64,000 nt of DNA from Carallia brachiata (Eukaryota; Streptophyta; Magnoliopsida; Malpighiales; Rhizophoraceae). A program made the position numbers and the translations under genes. The DNA lies in assembly GCA_021464245.1 (NCBI GenBank), contig JADCRB010000057.1, forward strand, positions 440,370-504,369. Reading direction: 5' to 3'. The stretch's first letter is position 1; each line of letters opens with the position of its first letter. The notes under the pieces were generated by a model. The model had not been told where the DNA came from, did not search any database, and saw only the letters and a program-made list of their open reading frames with translations. Below, in pieces: positions 55,146 through 64,000 of the stretch.

Positions 55146-56467
55146 TTAAGCTAAGAGCCAGAAGTCTTTGTGGCGCTTAGTGGTGATCAAGTATCCTCCA
55201 TGTTTTTTGCTTTTTCTCCTCACTGCAATGGCCATACAGTTAGCATTTTGAATGCAATATTCCACCACACCACCGGTGCTCCGATTGCTTGCCCACATCA
55301 TGATCAGTCGCCATGTCATCGATCGCTTCTTCTGGCCCATTACTAGTAGTGCTACACCTTGTTTTCTGGCCTCTTCCACTATTAGTGGGCCTTTCTCTTT
55401 TTCCTCCTACCACTGCAGTGTCAATTTGAATCTGCAAGAAAAATGTTTCTAGAGGTTGAGTATTTGTTTAATTGGTTGAGGGAGTTGTTTCTCAATCAAT
55501 AGGTGAGAGTTCAAATCCCACCAAACTTCACTTCCCCCTCTCCAAATGCCCAATAAGACTTCTTATAAACTAAAAAAAAAAAAAAATGTTTTCATTGTAT
55601 ATTTTCTTCTTCCATACATTTAGAAGTAGAATGAGAATATATGGTCATACTTAAAGTAACACAACTAATAACGCAGTCTCTTTAAATTGTACTTTGATAA
55701 TTTTTTTTTATAAATTTAATCATCTGACGACTCATAATTTTTTATTATTACTTTGAAATTACTGTTGTTAAACCAAAAAAAAATTTTTTCACATATTATA
55801 TTCAATGAAGTGAACAATTTTGCGCAATTATAGGCCTAATCATTCAACTGATTACTAAGCTTCACAAGCTTGCAAATTAACACATAGACCAAATTTATTA
55901 CACACACCCACCTCGGGTCTCTTCAATTGGCACATTTTCTTCAGAGAGTTTACAAGTTCATAGGCTCTTGGAGCTTTCTCTTTACCAGACTCTTCACTTG
56001 TGATTGTTGTGTCTGTAACATCAAGAAAAATTGACATCTCCATGCAAGTTTCTTTCTCTAATAATTAATCATCAAGCCATATAAATTAAGATTAATTAGA
56101 TGAGAAAAAAAAAAAGAGAAAAGCACTACTGACCGTGCCCAAATGGTTTGATTACATGAAGAAGAATCACAAGATCCTGGCTTTGAACAGTGTGTGAGAG
56201 TGCCCATTGTAAAGCTCCCTTTGCTTCAATGCTACAGTCAACCACTATCATGATTTTCCTGCCAATTACCGGCACCGGATTAGTCCCCTGTTTGCTGCAG
56301 GACTTCTCTTCTCCAACACTGCCAGGATTCTCAGTCTGTTGATCATCTTCTTTTTTGTTCACAATTGGCTTGGAATTGGATTGGATAGGTGGTGGTGAAC
56401 GTACTCTAGCATGAGGCTTAATCCTGTTTAAGCAGAAACCTGGCAGCCTTGTTCCTGTCTTCCCCAT
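55146..56467 (-). CDS. Universal stress protein (USP-A-like), three exons, with a 1-nt frameshift in exon 3
   Basis: Exons (minus): 56467-56134, 56012-55912, 55431-55146; introns are GT-AG with phases 1 and 0. The coding part is about 239 residues. A basic Pro/Ser-rich N-terminus of about 70 residues comes before the USP fold, which starts GRKIMIVVDCSIEAKGALQW and continues LVILLHVIKPFG, an alpha helix AYELVNSLKKMCQLKRPE (exon 2), IQIDTAVV, VALLVMGQKKRSMTWRLIMM and TGGVVEYCIQNANCMAIAVR to a conserved end HKDFWLLA. In exon 3, between IQIDTAVV and EEARKQGVALLV, the frame is off by one. An extra G in the GTAGGAGG stretch near 55401-55410 explains it. USP domains bind nucleotides or act in stress signalling; the exact role here is unknown. 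A SINE sits in intron 2. Confidence 0.85.
55449..55581 (+). mobile_element. tRNA-derived SINE in intron 2 of the stress-protein gene
   Basis: The 133-bp body has a box A-like AATTGGTTGAGGG near 55473, a box B GAGTTCAAATCCCACC near 55508 and a terminal A run. Flanking duplications AAAAATGTTT lie at 55439-55448 and 55582-55591. The size, RNA polymerase III promoter boxes, poly-A tail and perfect 10-bp duplication identify a SINE. It is antisense to the host gene and lies outside the splice signals. Confidence 0.85.
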
Positions 56468-58884
56468 CTCCTGAGGTGGGATTCCAATGGGACACCAATT
56501 ATTATAAGAAACAAGGAGAAGAAAAGATTAACTGATTGCTGCACCACAATGTTTTTATGTTGGTTATAAACAATGGCTAATTGCCATTCATGACCTCCCT
56601 TTTCACTTTATCTTTTTTCACAATGTTTTTATGTTGGTTATAAACAATGGCCAATTGCCATTCCTGACCTGCCTTTTCACTTTACCTTTTTTTTTTTATT
56701 TAGAGCAGGCCATGAATTACACAATGAAATAGTTATTCTTTATAATAAATTTCACTCATTCTTTTTTAAAATTTAAACCCAAAACCTGTAGAATAAAATT
56801 TGAGCATTAATTATTAGGCTGTCCCTAAGGACTTTTTTTTTTCTTTTTTTTTTTCATTGGGTTGTTGTAATAATGTTAGTTGCTTTTTTTTTCTTTCTTT
56901 TTTAATCTTTTGTTGTTGGGTGTTGTTCTCTTTGGTGGGGCTATTGGCGAACGTGCCTGTCATCAAAATGTAGGCCCATCGCTCCTTAGACCAGCTGTGG
57001 AATCCTGAGCAATTTGGCAAGTTAATTAATAATGTTACTGAATGATTTTGGTGTGTGCCATCCGCTCGTAGAAGCCAATTCGCTCCTGTTTCCTATATGT
57101 GTCATCATTGTATATTAAGGCGAACGATAAAAAGAAATAAGTGATGCTTAATTAGCGGCAATTCAACTGGATAAAATGTCTCATTTACATATCCTAACAA
57201 AAGCGAGCAAAGAATAAATCATGCACTGAGGAGTGGTTATCTAGGCAATGGTGGTGGTGATAGTGACTGCCAAGACTTTTCTTAAGTGGCTATTGACTGC
57301 CAATTTTAAACACGCTGAGTTCTTGGTTAGGGCATGGATTGACAGGCTACTAAATTTGGTACTGGTAGGCGAGAAATCCCGAAGCAAGACAGAATAAAGT
57401 AGGGATCTCCCAAGAGACACTGTTTTTGAACCCCATTCATTGAAAATGTGAGCAAGCGAGGGAAGAGATTGGAGTTCGAATCTTAATCTTTTTAATAAAA
57501 AATACATATCTTCTACCATACCAATTAAGATAGAATCAAGCAATCCTTATGCAATATCCCTGTTCTATTGTCACAAAGTAACCAGAACGTAAATTATAGA
57601 CTCCATCACAAGTTAGGTGGCCCAAGAGCTAGCCAGGAAAACAAAGAACATCCAAAATAAAGTGGGAATCAACCACTGATTCCATCATGCTTGTTCCGTA
57701 CGTTTGAGATGCTTTTCATCATTCCTTCTATATTCTTTCATTTTTATTTTGAGACAAGCCATCAATTGAGAAACATGTGCTCCATTATGTAAGATTATTG
57801 TAATTAATGATTTCTCTTCGGTGTTATGACAAGATAATATCACCTACGACCTTGTCGGCACAAGAAGCTCAGTCTAATTAAAAACAACGTCATACATGTG
57901 GAAATGGGATAATTTCCAAACGGAAGTAACAACCATTGACATAAGTGTGATAGACCGAACTTAACACAATTAATAAAATAATATTTTTTCTTTTTACATC
58001 TCATTTTTTTATTATTTCATTTTTTTTGTTATTAATATGAGTAGCACTAAGTAATTTTATTTAAATAACTTTAAAATAACTACACGGTCTATATTTGACA
58101 ATTTATCTTTTTTTAAAAAATTTTATTATCCAACAACTCATGTCATTTTATAATTATTTTGAAATTATTTACATGAAACTACCAAACTTTTTTCTATTAA
58201 GATATTTTATTGATTCTGTTCAAGTGTATTCATGTGCAACAAGTGTTTTCTTTTGCACAAATTCGTTATTTACACATAGCCTCGTCCAAAATTGAATCTT
58301 AAAAAGCAAACGGAGGGTCGGGACACGTCGTGACTTTTCTCAAAAACTTGACTAGGGAAAAAATTGTTTTTGGAAAATGTTACAAAGTCATAGAGATATG
58401 TCATGGCTTTGTACGGTGGTTGGAGTCAACATTATGTTAAACGCATTAAAATAATAATTGTAAAATATGCATTATGATTATGACAAAATGTGTTAAGGAG
58501 TAAAATAGGTGCAAATTTAACAAGAAGTGTTGGTTATTGCACTTCTTTGTTTCTAATTTTGTTGCACATTTTACATTTTTATAAATATTTTGTCATTTTC
58601 ATTCTGATTCTGTGAATGTCTACAAAAAAGAAAGTGAAATTAGAAAAATTAAAATATATTATTTTAATGTAATTAAAGTCTTGCTAATATGTGATCTGTG
58701 ACTAAATCTACGTCCCATTAAGGACACCCAAATGTTTTTGTACATAATGGTTCTACTTTGATCTTGATGTAACAAAACAAGTCACGACAAAAAGGGTAAA
58801 AAAAAAAAAGAAAGAAAAGAGTAACCTCCAATCAAGTTGTCAAGAATTTCTTAATTTGCACCTGTAGATAGTGATAGAAAAACT
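56468..58884. other. Intergenic region upstream of the stress-protein gene
   Basis: It contains a 74-bp tandem duplication (56545-56692) and AT-rich DNA. A possible SINE-like segment near 57240-57540 has weak box motifs. No gene is supported. Confidence 0.5.
56545..56692. repeat. 74-bp tandem duplication, two copies
   Basis: The unit starting CACAATGTTTTTATGTTGG is at 56545-56618 and again at 56619-56692 with about five differences. It lies within 230 bp upstream of the stress-protein start and so could affect its promoter. Confidence 0.85.
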
Positions 58885-58939
58885 GATCCAATGGGCATGA
58901 CTATGGCGATTGGAGCGGCAATTCTGGTGACTTTGTCAA
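58885..58939 (+). pseudogene. LINE-type RNase H remnant, 5' part
   Basis: The short frame (TMAIGAAILVTLST) runs directly into the target-site duplication of the copia element and continues beyond it at 61677. When the two flanks are read together they resemble the plant LINE RNase H (RVT_3 type). Confidence 0.5.
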
Positions 58940-59573
58940 TGTTGTGCAGATGGGTAGCGGAAGCGCGAGAAATAGACGCAACAAAATAGAGAAGGCTTAA
59001 AGAAAAGGATAAATGGACTCACAGAGATACGTGGTTCGGCTTATTGCCTACGTCCACGGGTGAAGACACGCAGGGAATATTCATTAACAAAGCAAATGAG
59101 AGATATTACAGTGTCACTCTAAAGGCTCACAATACCCAAAAGCCCGATACACCCAAATTGACACTCACTCCTTTTGCAACAACAAATTCAAAACCTCACA
59201 TACACCAAATAACAAAACACGAGAGTGCAGGACTTAAAATAACAAAAGAACAAACCTTGTTCTTAATCCCTCAATCCCTCTCAGTTGCCCACATCAAGCA
59301 AATGAAGATGGCAACACATATATATACTAAATCTTCAAGCACAAAAGGTCAACAATTAGGCCATTCTTCTTATTCAAACTTGCCAAACTTGTCAAACTTG
59401 CCAAACTTACCAAACTTTGAATTTCCAATTCAAAGTTGGTTAGCTAACCAAATAAGACCAAATCTAACATTGAAAAATAAACATTTAACACATGATCAAT
59501 GTCTTCAATATTGTAGGAGTTAGCCATCCAAATTTGACCAATGAGACTTTACAATTCAAAACACAATACCACA
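58940..59573 (-). repeat. 3' LTR of the small copia element
   Basis: 634-bp TG...CA repeat. It carries four 9-bp units (CTTGCCAAA type) near 59378-59416 where the 5' LTR carries one more. Confidence 0.93.
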
Positions 59574-59590
59574 AATCTCCACCTTGACTT
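59574..59590 (-). promoter_or_regulatory. Polypurine tract of the small copia element
   Basis: The minus strand reads AAGGTGGAGATT right next to the 3' LTR, the usual form in copia elements of this kind. Confidence 0.7.
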
Positions 59591-59688
59591 GAATTGAAAG
59601 TTACGACAAGTAGCAAAAAAAAAAATACGCGAGGTAGCAACAAAATTCCCTTCAACAAGTCTTCTCCAAAAGAGTTGAAAGACCCCCT

Positions 59689-60987
59689 TTAATTCATATC
59701 AAATCCAACAGTAGACTTCAACTTGACCGTTGGAATATTACCATAATCCATTAACGAATAAGACGAAACACAAGCAGCTCCACCTGCAACGGTAACACCT
59801 TGCAGCACATAAAGACTCCCAATTTTGTTAGCATTCAGAAAAATTAGAGAATCTTTAGTAATTGTCAAAACTCCACCTTGAGCTGAAAATACGTACCCAT
59901 TAGTTTCAAGAGTACCCAAAGAGATGATATTCCTTTTCAGGTCCGGAATGTGCCACACATCATAGAGAGTCCTCAATGTCCCGTCAAACATCTTAATCTG
60001 GACAGTACCTTTTCCAGCAACGAAACAAGATGTATTGTTCCCCATAAATACAACTCCACCTTCAACTGAATTATAAGTGGAAAACCACTCCTTACTTGGA
60101 GTCATATGGTGGGAACAGCCAGAATCTAAGATCCATTCAGATTTGGAACTTAAATTATCACCGGTTGCAACAAAAAGAACCTCAGCACTAGAATCATCTA
60201 CTGCAAAACTAGCTTCTCCAGGGGGAGTATCATTCTGCTGTTTATTTCTGAGTTTATAGCACTCAGACTTAATGTGACCCTTCTTGCGACAATAATTACA
60301 GGTCATATTTTTGTGTTTAGATTTATACCTGGATTCATAATTGTCACTACTGGAGCCTGCATTTCTGAACTTTCCTCTTGTGAGCAAACCATCTGCTAGA
60401 ACGACAGAGCTCTCGCCAGATAATTCTTTATCAATAAGCTCTTTAGATAAAAGAGCAGCTTTAACATCTGCGAGAGAAATAGTCTCTTTACCATAAAGCA
60501 GAGTCTCTCGAAAATTCCTATAAGAGGGAGGCAATGAACATAAAAGCCGTAAGGCTTTATCTTCGTCTTCAATTTTGAGATCAATGGATTCGAGATCCAT
60601 AATAATAGAAATGAATTCATCAAGGTGGGACTTGATTGGTGTGCCTTCTGCCATACGAAGCATATACAGGCGATGCTTCAGGTGCAGTCTATTAGTGAGG
60701 GATTTAGTCTTGTACAAAGACTCTAACTTTTGCCATAATCCCAAAGCTGTCTTTTCATGGATGACTTCGCGCAAAACTTCATTAGACAAGCACAATTGAA
60801 TTTGGGCGAGTGCTTTAGCATCCATCTCATCTTTCTTCTCTGCGGTCATAGACTCGGGCATTTTTTCTTTTCCAAGTAAAGCAATTTGCAAATTAGATTG
60901 AGTTAAGAGAGCAGACATCTTTACCTGCCACAACAGAAAACTAGTATTGCGATCAAACTTCTCGATTTCAAATTTTGTTGACGTCAT
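59689..60987 (-). CDS. copia gag-protease ORF, intact, 432 codons
   Basis: Gag of the Tnt1/Tork style covers about residues 1-200, with conserved blocks LLWQVKMSALL, KLESLYKTKSLTNRL, HLDEFISIIMDL and LLCSLPPSYRNFRETLLYG. A zinc knuckle Cys230-x2-Cys233-x4-His238-x4-Cys243 follows, then the aspartic protease with catalytic Asp288 in DSGCSHHM and the C-terminal protease sequence VWHIPDLKRNIISLGTLE. The frame continues to the pre-integrase border (GSLYVLQGVTV) and ends at a stop after about 30 residues of different character, where the internal deletion joined the pol remnant. Gag packages RNA and the protease matures it. No stop or frameshift is present, unlike the element at 4422-9280. The protein could still serve packaging in cis. 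Confidence 0.92.
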   Translation of the reverse strand: MTSTKFEIEKFDRNTSFLLWQVKMSALLTQSNLQIALLGKEKMPESMTAEKKDEMDAKALAQIQLCLSNEVLREVIHEKTALGLWQKLESLYKTKSLTNRLHLKHRLYMLRMAEGTPIKSHLDEFISIIMDLESIDLKIEDEDKALRLLCSLPPSYRNFRETLLYGKETISLADVKAALLSKELIDKELSGESSVVLADGLLTRGKFRNAGSSSDNYESRYKSKHKNMTCNYCRKKGHIKSECYKLRNKQQNDTPPGEASFAVDDSSAEVLFVATGDNLSSKSEWILDSGCSHHMTPSKEWFSTYNSVEGGVVFMGNNTSCFVAGKGTVQIKMFDGTLRTLYDVWHIPDLKRNIISLGTLETNGYVFSAQGGVLTITKDSLIFLNANKIGSLYVLQGVTVAGGAACVSSYSLMDYGNIPTVKLKSTVGFDMN

Positions 60988-61018
60988 ACTTGGAAGCCCT
61001 CAAGAACAAAACTAAACA

Positions 61019-61030
61019 GCTCTGATACCA
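61019..61030 (-). promoter_or_regulatory. Primer-binding site, initiator Met-tRNA type
   Basis: TGGTATCAGAGC on the minus strand, three bases inside the 5' LTR; identical to the site of the other copia element (8876-8887). Confidence 0.88.
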
Positions 61031-61033
61031 GTT

Positions 61034-61676
61034 TGTTGTGCAGATGGGCAGCGGAAGCGCGAGAAATAGACGCAACAAAATAGAGAAGGCTTAAAGAAAA
61101 GGATAAATGGACTCACAGAGATACGTGGTTCGGCTTATTGCCTACGTCCACGGGTGAAGACACGCAGGGAATATTCATTAACAAAGCAAATGAGAGATAT
61201 TACAGTGTCACTCTAAAGGCTCACAATACCCAAAAGCCCGATACACCCAAATTGACACTCACTCCTTTTGCAACAACAAATTCAAAACCTCACATACACC
61301 AAATAACAAAACACGAGAGTGCAGGACTTAAAATAACAAAAGAACAAACCTTGTTCTTAATCCCTCAATCCCTCTCGGTTGCCCACATCAAGCAAATGAA
61401 GATGGCAACACATATATATACTAAATCTTCAAGCACAAAAGGTCAACAATTAGGCCATTCTTCTTGTTCAAACTTGCCAAACTTGCCAAACTTGTCAAAC
61501 TTGCCAAACTTACCAAACTTTGAATTTCCAATTCAAAGTTGGTTAGCTAACCAAATAAGACCAAATCTAACATTGAAAAATAAACATTTAACACATGATC
61601 AATGTCTTCAATATTGTAGGAGTTAGCCATCCAAATTTGACCAATGAGACTTTACAATTCAAGACACAATACCACA
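61034..61676 (-). repeat. 5' LTR of the small copia element
   Basis: 643-bp TG...CA repeat, nearly identical to 58940-59573 and longer by exactly one 9-bp unit. Confidence 0.93.
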
Positions 61677-62000
61677 GTCAACAGCGTGGAAGAAGGGTTA
61701 TTGGCGGATTATTATTGAGATGGACTCTTTCATAACTTTGCAAAAACTTCCTAAAGCGGATTAGAAGTTTGATCTTTACCGCTCTATCATATTGAAATGT
61801 TTGGGTTTAATTAACCAGTGAGAATGTCAATTGCACAACACTTTGCGCAAAGGAATTATTGTGCTAACTGTATAGACTTTATGGTCAATGTTAGTGCTTA
61901 AAATATAGATGATTTAAAGCTTTGGACAAAACCCCTTTCTGGGTTTGAGTCAATGCTTCTGGTAGATATGGTAGTCGTTGCTATCCCAAAAGGCAGCTAG
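61677..62000 (+). pseudogene. LINE-type RNase H remnant, 3' part
   Basis: It continues the frame of 58885-58939: AWKKGYWRIIIEMDSFITL is the GY.RIIVEMDS core of the plant LINE-associated RNase H. Further on, frame-broken pieces match its C-terminus (a RxxNYCA segment near 61852, FMVNVSA, and LLVDMVVVAIPK ending at a TAG, 61998-62000). Stops at 61763-61765 and 61818-61820 show it was dead. The copia element is inserted in its middle. Confidence 0.6.
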
Positions 62001-64000
62001 GTTTCCACTGGCTATTCACTGTTGCTTGCTGTTTTCTTTAACTGACCCATTAGATCCAATGACCTAAACTTATTTTCACCCTATTATTAAATCTTTACAG
62101 AATTGAACCAGAAAAGCTGACATGGCCAAGAATTTTAGCATCCAATGATCCAACCCAAGTAGAATAATTATTACGTTTACTTGTTTCCAACTGTTACCAT
62201 TGTCATATTACTTGACTTTTTTCTTTTTTTTGGTTAACTTGACTTTCGAAGTTTTAGACCTTTAAGTTTGACGTAAGTGCATAATTACTTGCAATGATTT
62301 AGCGAAACAGACGCATTAATTGTCACCACCATATAAATTTCCAGAGTTGGCATTGATTAGTCATTTGGAAAGAGAAGTTCTCATCAATTTTTACTAGCTT
62401 TATTCTTCGTTCTTCCATTGAAGCAAAAGGATTAGCAATTGAACCTCTTCCATCGAAGGCATTGATGAGCCCTCCTTCTGTCAAACTGCCAACGAATCAA
62501 GGAGAAAAAAAAAAAAGATTTTATTATCAAAATCTCCATGGATTAAGTCAAACAACTACCATCTAAAAGATTTATTGTTAAAGTTAATTTAGATTTATTT
62601 TAATCTTGATTGATTACAATCTTATCTTTGCCGTGTATTTGGGAACTAAGGAATTCCTACAAAGGAATGAAATTAAAATGGATTACGTACAAGCTAGTTG
62701 TTTGAAAGAGGAAGGGAATGGGAGAAATTCGTGGGACCTATATGTGTTTAGGGTGGAACCACTAATTGCGAAAAGGTACAGTGCTAGATTGTTTTTGTAC
62801 TTGACTAATGTTTGGACGGTAACAAATTATTAATTTTAAGTAATAATATTTATATTTTAAATAATATAATTTTATTATTTTATTTTTAATTATCTAAAAT
62901 ATGTGTATTGTTAGTAAAAATTGAAAAACAATTACTTTAAGGCTAAAAAATGGGCGTCCAATCCAGGCCATGTCATTTCTTTTTACATTTTTTTATGCAA
63001 CATTGCATTTTTATCCTTGTATTTATTATTTTCTTCTTATTTTTTAGGATAAAAATTAGTAATACAATACATATTATTTTGTTCTCTACTTTTTACTCAT
63101 TACTAAATGAAATATTTTTAATTTTATTTCTTCATACTACACTTTTTTTAACACAAAAATAATAAAATATTTTTTCTCTTCCAACATTTATTCTTCACAT
63201 TTTGATTTCTTCCACATTTCTGTCGTCCTCATATTTTTCCAAACAAATGGTTAGTGTACAATCTTATCTTACCCATCCGAACTTCGCCTGAATAGTTACG
63301 ACTTACTTACGAGCAGTTACGAATTTAAAAAAAACATTTGGGGGACCAAACTTTGTATGCACAGATACAATGATAAAAATTAATATAAATATTGAAAATA
63401 AAAAAATTATATTAATTATTTTAAATAATAAACATTATAATTATATCTTTTGAATTCTAATACTTTAAATTTTTTTATTTGTTTTATTAAAAAATAAAAT
63501 ATTTCTAAGAATGAGAGCTAATATAAATATAAGAAAATTTTATTAAAATGATTTTAACAATAAATAAAAATAATTTTAGTAAATATATTACAAATGAGTA
63601 GTCAAATAAGTAAAAGAAAAGAAATACTTTCTTTAAAAAAAGAAAACCAAAATGAAAAGTGGGTTTGTTTAAAAAAAGAAAAAGAAAAAGAAAAAGTGCA
63701 GCAAAAAAGAAAGAGGCGTTGAAAGGGATTGAAACTCGGGGTAGGGACAAGACAGCCCGGGGGGAAGCGTGGACGACGGGCACGCACCCCTAAGCTAGGT
63801 TGCAATTCTTGTACCTTTTACTGTTTTACACTTACAAAGTACATAAATTGAAAAATGAGGTCAGCAGCTGTCCCATACTTTTCTTTTTAAAATTTTATTT
63901 CAGTTTTAAATTTTTTTATTTTACTTCAAATCAGTCTTTTCATTAATTAAATCGTTAAAAATTACTGTTAACTAACAAAATTTTTTTAAAAAGGTAAAAT
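62001..64000. other. AT-rich terminal region, no gene seen
   Basis: Only short frames with no family resemblance (for example 62606-62833). An A-rich GAAAAA tract lies at 63660-63695 and a GC-rich patch at 63730-63790. No RNA gene or repeat can be supported. Confidence 0.45.

Larger units (their letters stand above)
58940..61676 (-). mobile_element. Young non-autonomous Ty1-copia element with gag-protease only
   Basis: 2737 bp, minus strand, flanked by GTCAA (58935-58939, 61677-61681). LTRs at 61034-61676 (5') and 58940-59573 (3') begin TGTTGTGCAG and end CCACA. The LTRs differ by four substitutions and one 9-bp repeat unit, so the insertion is young. An initiator Met-tRNA primer site lies at 61019-61030, and the purine tract AAGGTGGAGATT lies next to the 3' LTR. 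The only coding content is one intact gag-protease frame. Integrase, reverse transcriptase and RNase H have been removed by one internal deletion. Gag is of the Tnt1/Tork style (KFDRNTSFLLWQVKMSALL). Movement would need enzymes from a related autonomous copia element. Confidence 0.93.

Noticed and set aside
57240..57543. Possible SINE or short gene (minus strand, 100-codon frame with AATTGGTATGGTAG and GATTCGAACTCC)
   Set aside because: The box-like motifs are too far apart, there is no duplication or A tail, and the frame has no family resemblance.
62606..62833. 75-codon frame near the right end
   Set aside because: No motif, repeat or promoter context; length is within chance expectation.

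Overview
This is a 64 kb stretch of a eudicot plant nuclear genome. The evidence is the AT-rich intergenic DNA, a 14-exon gene with short exons, plant-specific families (a malectin-like receptor kinase, a plant-type universal stress protein, a WUSCHEL-type homeodomain) and dense nested Ty1-copia, Ty3-gypsy, LINE, SINE and MITE insertions. The species cannot be named from the sequence alone.

Layout. At 1-273 is the 3' end of a malectin-like (CrRLK1L-type) receptor kinase on the + strand, followed by AT-rich DNA with a perfect 36-bp palindrome and a degenerate tandem array. A complete but decayed Ty1-copia element (4422-9280, minus strand, target-site duplication GGAAC) lies just 3' of an intact, intronless CrRLK1L-type kinase gene (9342-11738, minus). 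A complete Ty3-gypsy element of the Tat/Ogre type (12124-21979, plus, duplication CTCAT, two RNase H domains) lies about 385 bp upstream of that kinase. Between its integrase and its 3' LTR this gypsy element carries a WUSCHEL-related homeobox (WOX)-like open reading frame, with homeodomain, WUS-box-like motif and EAR-like C-terminus. It is broken only by one missing base in a T run. This captured developmental regulator is the most unusual item in the window.

From about 23.3 to 44.8 kb the DNA is an old tandem segmental duplication of 5.8-7 kb units. The units carry a gene for a small Ala-rich single-pass membrane protein of 76-78 residues: two intact copies (29871, 44211), one decayed copy (36115) and two 3' fragments. 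One unit also holds a piece of NOP14 exon 13, which shows that the array arose from the locus beside NOP14. LINE, SINE and MITE insertions interrupt the units.

NOP14 (44989-53476, minus) is a 14-exon ribosome-biogenesis gene whose structure can be read exon by exon. It has a 1-nt frameshift in exon 6 and one or two GC-AG introns. Upstream is a three-exon universal stress protein gene (55146-56467, minus) that also carries a 1-nt frameshift. Such single-base lesions in two otherwise intact neighbouring genes may be sequencing or assembly errors.

At 58940-61676 is a young non-autonomous copia element (minus strand, duplication GTCAA) with almost identical LTRs and an intact 432-codon gag-protease frame but no integrase or reverse transcriptase. 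It is inserted inside the RNase H remnant of a LINE. The last 2 kb is AT-rich with no gene that I can support.
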